The notes under the pieces: model-generated
What the model saw: only the letters and a program-made list of their open reading frames with translations
The model's database searches: none
What the model was told of the DNA's origin: nothing
Shown here: positions 58,362-64,000 of the stretch, one piece after another
Numbering within the stretch: position 1 is the stretch's first letter
Layout of the letters: every line of letters starts with the position of its first letter
Position numbers and translations under genes: made by a program
Assembly (NCBI GenBank): GCA_046153875.1
Contig: JBJXFE010000065.1
Span: 62,001 to 126,000 of the forward strand
From: JBJXFE01 sp046153875
GTDB lineage: Bacteria; Planctomycetota; Phycisphaerae; Phycisphaerales; UBA1924
DNA: 64,000 nucleotides
Direction: 5' to 3'

Positions 58362-61103
58362 TCACGGGCATCCGATCACGTACTCACCCTGGAAGCACCC
58401 GAAGTCGGCGACCGTGAGTGTGCCGCTGCCGTTGCAGTCGGCGTAGAGGTCGCCCAGCACGTACTTGCCCTGGAAGCACCCGAAGTCGGCCACGCTCAGC
58501 GTCCCTTCACCCGTGCAGTCCGGGTAGCACGGCGCCTCGCACTGATACCCGACGATCCGGAACCGGTCCAGGCCGGCCTCCGTCACCGAGTCGTTCGGGT
58601 TGTCCGTGGCGAGGAATCGCACCCGCACCTGGCTGGTCAGCGAAATGAACGCGCCGAGGTCGAACTCCTTGACGACCCACGACCCGGCCGTCGCGGTCAC
58701 GGATTCGAGCGTGGTCCACGTGGACCCGTTGTTCGACGACACCTGCACGGCGTAGGGATCGACGTTGCCGTTCTGGCTGTAGATCCACCGCGCATACGAG
58801 AGCTTGGCGGCCCCGAACGCGGAGAGGTCGTAGGCGGACGTCGTGATCGTCGTCGGCCCGCCGTCCACGTCGAAGTTGCCCGCGCGGTTGTCCGTCACCC
58901 AGCAGAGGCCCGAGCCGTCAAAGTCCGCGCCGGGCGCGCCGGTGGGGGCGGGCGCGATCGGGACCACGCGCTCCCACGCGCCCGTGCTCACCGCGGTGTT
59001 CGTGACCGTCCAGCCCGGATCGGCCTGGAAGTTCAGGTCCGCGACCGTGACCTGGGTCGCGCTGGCGAGGCTGCCCTGCGTCGAGAACGCGGCCGCCGGC
59101 GCGCTCGCGGGATCGGTGACGGTTGTTCCCGTGGTCGTCTGGGCGGACACGTAATAGCGGAGCGTCTGCCCGCACTGGACGGCCGGGAGCGACCCCTCGT
59201 ACTGGTTCGTTCCCACCACGCTCATGGGCGCGGCGGTGAAGGGCGCGAAGTCGAGGCTGGTGTGGATCATCCCGCTGCCGGCCGCGGGCGTCGCCGAGAC
59301 GCCGGCGACGTTGACGCGCAGCGGCGTCGCCTGGCCGGGCGTGACCGACGCGGGTTGCCCGTTGGGATAGCTGAACACGAGCAGGCTGATCACCGGGCAG
59401 TCGATGTTGTGCTGGTCGAACGCGTTGCAGATCAGGCCGTAGTTGGGCGTGCCGTTGGCGAGGTTGCCGTCGTTGTCATCGACGGTGAGCACCTCGATCG
59501 CGGTGCCGGGGTGGGCGGAGTTCAGGCCCGACCCGCCGGTCGTGATCTGCGACCAGGCGACATGGAGATCGCGGACCATGTCGAGTCCGGCCGCGGAGCC
59601 GAACGCCGCGCCGAAGTTCACGCGGGTCTCGTACCACACGCCGCCGACGATCTGCCCGCACGTGTGGATGGCGGTGCTGGTGCATGGGTACTGCTGGTTG
59701 GCCGTGGCCGGGTTGCGGATGTTCGCCCCGGTCGTGTAGAAGCTCTCGCCGACGATGCCGGTATCGAACAGCAGGATCGCGCCGGCGTCGGAGGAGCCCT
59801 CGCCGAAGGCGCCCTGGGCCAGGCCCAGGCGGTTCACGACAAAGTGCCCGTACTCATGGGCGATCACGGTCGAGTAGGCGGTGTTGTTGCACCCGCCGCC
59901 GGTGTTGTAGAAGTTGATCGAGGCCGGGGGGCCGGTGGTGAAGAAGGCGTTGCAGGTGCCGGCCACGCCCGTGTTGGCCGGGAGGATGACGTTGATCTCG
60001 GTGAAGCCCGGCGCGCGGTCGGTGTAGTAGTTGTGGATGTTGTTGGTGTGAACGAACGTGTTGACCTGCGCGGTGTTTGGGCTGTTGGCCGGGGTCGGCT
60101 GCGGGATGTTGTACCGGGCGTCCACGGCGGTGCCGGGCACGACATTGGTGTCTTGGTACGACAGCTCGGCGACGGTCGCCGCATTGACGTTCACCCAGCG
60201 CCCGCCGCTCACGTTGCTGTTGAGCGTCACGGTGCTCGTGCCGGCGTTCGGCACGGTGAAGTCCCCATCGCGCTCGCTGAAGGCGCTGCTCCCGCCCGCG
60301 ACGCTCATGGTGATCTCGGGCATCGCCATCAGCACGGGCGCGTTCGTGGCGAGGTCCGGCAGCACGTTCGGCGTGCCCCAGCCGCGCACCGTGCCGGAGA
60401 CGTCCGTGGTGTGGATCTCGTCGCGGGCCTCGAGCAGGGCGCCCGTGGCCATGTCGACGAAGAAGGTGTACGACTTGTTGCCGCCGATCCCGGGGACGTA
60501 CCCCTCGAACTTCCATGCGCGCCGCGGCGCGGTCGTCGGCCACGTGCCCTGCCAGATGACCGCCGAGGGAGTTGTATAGACGGGCAGGCCCGCGTACTGG
60601 TCCATGTTCTGGAGCGACGCAACCGCCTGGGCGCCGCTGATCGTCGCCCGCGGCCACCCGCCCTCGGGCTTGGCCGCGAGGGTGCCCGCCGCGTACACCA
60701 CGCGCGGGGCGATGCCGTTGAGCACCAGGACGCGGGCGTTGCCGTATTCCACCGGCAGGTTGTCGATGAACTGGCTGTAGATGTACGCCGTGAACCGGTC
60801 GTTCTGCACGGGCGTGGACCAGCGGAACTGGAGCGACAGCGCCCCCACCCCGAACGCGCCGCCGTGGAACTGAAGGAACTGGCTCGCCGCGGCGTCGGGC
60901 GTGGCGCCCCACGTCATCGGCGCGCCGTAGATGTAGCGCACGCGCCCCTCGTCGAGCCCGAACTGCACGCCGGGGTGGGCTTGGCGGAGCGCGGCCGCGG
61001 CGGCCGGCAGCGCCGGAGCGTGTATCTGGGCCCCGGCGATCGATCCGATTCCCAGGACAAGGCCGGCGGTGGCAAGGGCGAAGACGGCGTGGCGTCGTGG
61101 CAT
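58362..61103 (-). CDS. Secreted zinc metalloprotease with GC-dockerin tail
   Basis: A 913-residue exported protease. ATG at 61103 (MPRRHAVF), with GGAG upstream, precedes a signal peptide (ALATAGLVLGIGSIAGAQ). A fungalysin/thermolysin-like propeptide region follows (about 25-200). The catalytic site is AHEYGHFVV (H416, E417, H420), with GEGSSD (E435) as probable third ligand. After the catalytic part come an Ig-like segment and a jelly-roll domain (about 690-850: DPGWTVTNTAVSTGAWERV, AKLSYARWIYSQNG). Two GC-dockerin units close it (YPDCTGEGTLSVADFGCFQ, ADCNGSGTLTVADFGCFQ). It would degrade extracellular protein while held at the surface by its tail. Confidence 0.88.
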   Translation of the reverse strand: MPRRHAVFALATAGLVLGIGSIAGAQIHAPALPAAAAALRQAHPGVQFGLDEGRVRYIYGAPMTWGATPDAAASQFLQFHGGAFGVGALSLQFRWSTPVQNDRFTAYIYSQFIDNLPVEYGNARVLVLNGIAPRVVYAAGTLAAKPEGGWPRATISGAQAVASLQNMDQYAGLPVYTTPSAVIWQGTWPTTAPRRAWKFEGYVPGIGGNKSYTFFVDMATGALLEARDEIHTTDVSGTVRGWGTPNVLPDLATNAPVLMAMPEITMSVAGGSSAFSERDGDFTVPNAGTSTVTLNSNVSGGRWVNVNAATVAELSYQDTNVVPGTAVDARYNIPQPTPANSPNTAQVNTFVHTNNIHNYYTDRAPGFTEINVILPANTGVAGTCNAFFTTGPPASINFYNTGGGCNNTAYSTVIAHEYGHFVVNRLGLAQGAFGEGSSDAGAILLFDTGIVGESFYTTGANIRNPATANQQYPCTSTAIHTCGQIVGGVWYETRVNFGAAFGSAAGLDMVRDLHVAWSQITTGGSGLNSAHPGTAIEVLTVDDNDGNLANGTPNYGLICNAFDQHNIDCPVISLLVFSYPNGQPASVTPGQATPLRVNVAGVSATPAAGSGMIHTSLDFAPFTAAPMSVVGTNQYEGSLPAVQCGQTLRYYVSAQTTTGTTVTDPASAPAAAFSTQGSLASATQVTVADLNFQADPGWTVTNTAVSTGAWERVVPIAPAPTGAPGADFDGSGLCWVTDNRAGNFDVDGGPTTITTSAYDLSAFGAAKLSYARWIYSQNGNVDPYAVQVSSNNGSTWTTLESVTATAGSWVVKEFDLGAFISLTSQVRVRFLATDNPNDSVTEAGLDRFRIVGYQCEAPCYPDCTGEGTLSVADFGCFQGKYVLGDLYADCNGSGTLTVADFGCFQGEYVIGCP

Positions 61104-61306
61104 CCCGATCTCCGGATATGGGGCGTTGATGCCCGAAGGCGCGGAGCCCCCGGGGCAGACCTCACTGTACCGCATTCTCGTTGCAGCACACAAGCGAAAC
61201 GGTGAAGCTGTTCGCCGTCACCCGACACCCTGTTCCCTCCCGTACCTGATGTCGCAACCGCCGCTGGAGCACGCGAAGGCGGTTCGTCGGGGGTATCCTC
61301 GGGGGC

Positions 61307-62623
61307 GTGGCGAGCATCCTTATCACCGGCGGGCGCGTGATCGATCCCGTTTCCGGCGGCGATCGCACGGCGGACGTGGCGATCGCCGACGGCGTCATCA
61401 AAGCCATCTCCCCCAGCTTGCCGCGGTCTCCCGCGGAGACCGTGATCGACGCCCGCGGCAAGATCGTCGCTCCGGGCCTCATCGACCCGCATGTTCACCT
61501 GCGGGAGCCGGGCCAGGAGCACAAGGAGACGCTGGCGACGGGCTCGCGGTCGGGCGTGCGCGGCGGATTCACCACGCTGTGCTGCATGCCCAACACCCAG
61601 CCCGCTCTGGACACGCCCGAGCTGGTCGGGTTCGTCGCGCACCGAGCCCGCGAGTCGGCGCAGTGCCGGGTGTTTGCGGTGGGGGCCGCGACGAAGGGGC
61701 GGCGCGGCGAGGAACTGGCCGAGATCGCGCTCATGGCCCGTGCCGGGGCGGTCGGCTTCTCGGATGACGGGGACTGCGTGGCCTCGGCGGGCGTGATGGC
61801 GCGGGTGCTGGCGGGCGTGAAGCCCACCGGCCTGGCGTTCATGCAGCACTGCCAGGAGCCGACGATGACCCGTGGGGCGGCGATGCACGCGGGGGAGGTC
61901 TCGACGCGGCTCGGGCTCGTCGGCTGGGCGCGCGTCGCGGAAGAGGTCATCATCGAGCGTGACATCCGTCTCAACCGCGCGATCGGATGCCGCTACCACG
62001 TCCAGCACATCTCGTCGGCGGACTCGGTGGAGATCGTGCGCCGGGCCCGGGCCGAGGGGTTGCCCGTGACGGCGGAGGCCTCGCCGCACCATCTGCTGCT
62101 GACGCACGAGGCGTGCGACGGGTACCGGACCGCAGCCAAGGTGAATCCGCCGCTGCGCGAGGCCCGCGACGTGGAAGCCCTGCGCGAAGGCGTCGCGGAC
62201 GGCACGATCACGGTGCTGGCGACCGACCACGCCCCGCACACGGCGGAGGAGAAGTCCCTGCCGTTCGAGGAGGCGCCGTTCGGGATCGTGGGCCTGGAGA
62301 CCGCGCTGCCGCTCTACGCGGAGGCGCTGGTGGCGACGGGTCTGATCGGCTGGCCGCGGCTCATCGCGCTGATGACGAGCGAGCCGGCGCGGCTGTGCGG
62401 GCTGGATGCTCCGCGCGCCGGCGGGGGCGGGCTGGGACGGCTCACGGTGGGAGGGCCCGCGGACGTGACGGTGATCGACCCTGATGCGCCGTGGACCATC
62501 CGGGCGGAGGCGTTTGCGAGCCGATCGCGGAACACGCCGTTCGACGGGCGCAAGGTTCGTGGGCGGGCGGTCGCGGTGGTGGTGGGGGGGGTGGCCCGTT
62601 CGCTCGAGGGGCCGACGGAGTAG
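61307..62623 (+). CDS. pyrC: Dihydroorotase PyrC
   Basis: A 438-residue class I dihydroorotase. Metal-binding DPHVHLREPGQEHKET, the GGFTTLCCMPNTQPALD loop, HISSADSVEIVRRA and the catalytic Asp motif LATDHAPHTAEEK are all present, followed by the C-terminal beta sandwich (LTVGGPADVTVIDPD). It closes carbamoyl-aspartate to dihydroorotate in pyrimidine synthesis. GTG at 61307 is used as start because it gives MASILITGGRVIDP at the expected N-terminus. No other pyr gene is adjacent. Confidence 0.94.
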   Translation: MASILITGGRVIDPVSGGDRTADVAIADGVIKAISPSLPRSPAETVIDARGKIVAPGLIDPHVHLREPGQEHKETLATGSRSGVRGGFTTLCCMPNTQPALDTPELVGFVAHRARESAQCRVFAVGAATKGRRGEELAEIALMARAGAVGFSDDGDCVASAGVMARVLAGVKPTGLAFMQHCQEPTMTRGAAMHAGEVSTRLGLVGWARVAEEVIIERDIRLNRAIGCRYHVQHISSADSVEIVRRARAEGLPVTAEASPHHLLLTHEACDGYRTAAKVNPPLREARDVEALREGVADGTITVLATDHAPHTAEEKSLPFEEAPFGIVGLETALPLYAEALVATGLIGWPRLIALMTSEPARLCGLDAPRAGGGGLGRLTVGGPADVTVIDPDAPWTIRAEAFASRSRNTPFDGRKVRGRAVAVVVGGVARSLEGPTE

Positions 62624-62706
62624 ACTTGCCCCTGCGCTGCACGGCGCGGCCTATGGGTACGGGGGCTCGTCCGGGGGCTGGGCAGGGTGGGGGGCTGAGC
62701 AGGATC

Positions 62707-63003
62707 ATGAGCACGAACGCCGCCGCGCTGAAGGCCTTGGCCGCGATCTTCAAGGAGCGCGGCGTGGTCCGCCGCCCGAGCCTGACGCTCGCGGGGCGGA
62801 ACGGCACGCTCTACCACAAGGGGTACGAGGTGCGGTTCCCGATGCGTTCGGTCGAGGACGCGGCCAAGGTTCAGGGGCTGCTCCGCAAGGCGGGTTTGAA
62901 GCCCGGCGCTCCGTTCCTCAAGCGGCGGCTGGTGGTCGTGCCGGTGTACGGGATCGACGCGGTGAAGGCGTTCGACCGGGCGCTGGCGAAGCCCGCCCGG
63001 TAG
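62707..63003 (+). CDS. Small basic protein of unknown function
   Basis: A 98-residue protein starting at ATG 62707. It is basic and compact: LKALAAIFKERGVVRRPSL, then a beta-hairpin-like GTLYHKGYEVRFPMRS, a helix (VEDAAKVQGLLRKAGLK), and VVVPVYGIDAVKAFDRAL. The alternation of helix and strand suggests a small alpha/beta fold. It is not recognised. It lies between pyrC (83 bases) and gapdh (91 bases). Confidence 0.6.
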   Translation: MSTNAAALKALAAIFKERGVVRRPSLTLAGRNGTLYHKGYEVRFPMRSVEDAAKVQGLLRKAGLKPGAPFLKRRLVVVPVYGIDAVKAFDRALAKPAR

Positions 63004-63094
63004 CGCCGCCGCCGCGTGCCCGCGCGAATCCCACGCGACCGACCTACCCTCGGTGTTCCGCGCTCGCGCGGTCGAAACACGGGAGGTTGGTTCC

Positions 63095-64000
63095 ATGTCG
63101 ATCCGCGTCGGCATCAACGGGTTCGGACGCATCGGCCGCCTGGTCTGCCGCATCGCCGCGGAGGACGCGGGGAGCGGCGTCGAGATCGTCGCGGTGAACG
63201 ACCTCGTCCCCGCGGACAACCTGGCGTACCTGCTCAAGTACGACACGATGCACGGGCGATTCTCGGTCGGCGGCAAACCCGCGGCGGTGTCGGCCACCGA
63301 GAACTCGTTCACGGTCAACGGGCGCACAACCAGGACGTTCGCCGAGAAGGACCCGGCGAAGCTGCCGTGGGCGTCGCTGGGCGTGCGGTACGTGCTGGAG
63401 TCCACCGGCCTCTTCACCGATTTCGAGAAGGCGGGGCTGCACCTGAGCGCCGGGGCGACGAGAGTGGTCATCTCCGCGCCGACGAAGTCGACAGAGCAGG
63501 TGCCGACGCTCTGCCTGGGCGTGAACGAGAAGAGCTACGACCCGGCGAAGCACACGGTCGTGAGCAACGCGAGCTGCACGACGAACTGCCTCGCCCCGAT
63601 CGCCAAGGTGATCCAGGACTCGTTCGGCCTCGACGAAGGCCTCATGACGACGATCCACGCGGCGACGGCGACGCAGCCGACGCAGGACGGGCCGAGCAAG
63701 AAGGACTGGCGCGGCGGGCGCAACGCGTACATGAACATCATCCCGTCGAGCACGGGGGCGGCCAAGGCCGTGACGCTCTGCATCCCCGCGCTGAAGGGGA
63801 AGCTGACGGGGATGTCGTTCCGCGTGCCGACAGCGGATGTCTCGGCCGTGGACCTGACGTTCCGCACGGCCAAGGCGACGGCGCTCGCGGAGATCCACGC
63901 GGCGATGAAGGCGGCGTCTCAGGGCCCGATGCAGGGCATCCTCGGGTTCACCGACGAGGAGGTCGTGTCGAGCGACTTCATCGGGGACCGCCGCAGCTCG
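63095..64000 (+). CDS. gap: Glyceraldehyde-3-phosphate dehydrogenase, 3'-truncated by window edge
   Basis: The first 302 residues of a type I GAPDH; the frame runs off the end of the window. ATG at 63095 with GGGAGG at 63081-63086. The NAD-binding start VGINGFGRIGRLVCR and the catalytic SNASCTTNCLAP (active Cys) are present. Further along are the substrate-binding HAATATQPTQDGPSKKDWRGGRNA and GAAKAV, and the late FRVPTADVSAVDLT. It catalyses the NAD-dependent oxidation of glyceraldehyde-3-phosphate in glycolysis. Only the last few dozen residues should be missing. Confidence 0.95.
   Translation, partial: MSIRVGINGFGRIGRLVCRIAAEDAGSGVEIVAVNDLVPADNLAYLLKYDTMHGRFSVGGKPAAVSATENSFTVNGRTTRTFAEKDPAKLPWASLGVRYVLESTGLFTDFEKAGLHLSAGATRVVISAPTKSTEQVPTLCLGVNEKSYDPAKHTVVSNASCTTNCLAPIAKVIQDSFGLDEGLMTTIHAATATQPTQDGPSKKDWRGGRNAYMNIIPSSTGAAKAVTLCIPALKGKLTGMSFRVPTADVSAVDLTFRTAKATALAEIHAAMKAASQGPMQGILGFTDEEVVSSDFIGDRRSS

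Noticed and set aside
59262..61205. Plus-strand open frame of about 647 codons
   Set aside because: Antisense to the metalloprotease gene, Val/Arg/His-rich with no recognisable motif; the sense gene has a signal peptide, HEYGH and dockerin tail.

Overview
The window reads as a high-GC chromosomal segment from a planctomycete, most probably class Phycisphaerae. The strongest taxonomic marker is a cysteine-containing C-terminal anchor of the form DC-N-x-x-G-x-L-(S/T)-VADFGCFQ-x-KYVLG-C-P. It ends five predicted secreted proteins (positions 32645, 33110, 38146, 39011 and the minus-strand gene ending at 58362). This is the GC-type dockerin-like tail typical of Phycisphaerae. Two ECF sigma factor / Ser-Thr kinase pairs, tRNAs without an encoded CCA and a type III glutamine synthetase fit this assignment. 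No CRISPR array, insertion sequence or rRNA gene was seen.

Layout. (1) 1-13.9 kb, plus strand: part of a type VI secretion system (tagJ, tssE, tssF, tssG, tssH/clpV), then a VgrG module: a glycine-zipper protein, VgrG, a small beta-domain protein, a 647-aa candidate zinc-protease effector (HEAMH), an unknown protein and a PAAR tip. The sheath, tube, membrane-complex and remaining baseplate genes must lie upstream. (2) 14-19.9 kb, minus strand: a MacAB-like ABC export locus (Cys-rich exported peptide, HlyD-like adaptor, ATPase, two FtsX-type permeases, lipoprotein). (3) 20.0-25.1 kb: tRNA-Ser(GGA), a PAP2 phosphatase and an ArnT-like glycosyltransferase whose start codons overlap head to head, truB, and a GH172-like secreted hydrolase. 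(4) 25.2-40.3 kb: a secreted-protein and signalling region. Two ECF sigma/Ser-Thr kinase pairs on the minus strand bracket two collagen-like proteins and four GC-dockerin proteins, two of them with HAF repeats. (5) 40.3-52 kb: CopA copper ATPase, a frameshifted FAD monooxygenase, tRNA-Ile2(CAT), a Tat-exported beta-propeller protein, type III glutamine synthetase, a DUF2238 membrane protein, two DUF1579 proteins, an AlkD-like repair protein plus a truncated AlkD copy, and a YdeI-like protein. (6) 52.1-53.0 kb: an ArsR/SRPBCC pair with what looks like a leaderless, palindrome-controlled promoter. (7) 53.2-58.25 kb: a small accessory islet of short genes (VOC, membrane proteins, HxlR, CPVC thioredoxin-like, antibiotic monooxygenase-like). 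It is punctuated by six same-strand copies of one 3'-terminal coding repeat and flanked by two related segments, the right one containing intact tRNA-Pro(GGG). (8) 58.3-64 kb: a GC-dockerin zinc metalloprotease, pyrC, a small unknown gene and the start of gapdh.

How it fits together. The T6SS block carries its own tip and a plausible effector, so its 3' end looks like a delivery module. The 25-40 kb region pairs regulators with large extracellular repeat proteins, suggesting surface structures under sigma/kinase control; that link is inferred from position. The most unusual part is the 53.2-58.25 kb islet, which has the shape of a decayed gene-acquisition site next to a tRNA but no visible recombinase. 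All functional calls come from reading motifs and context; no database search was run.
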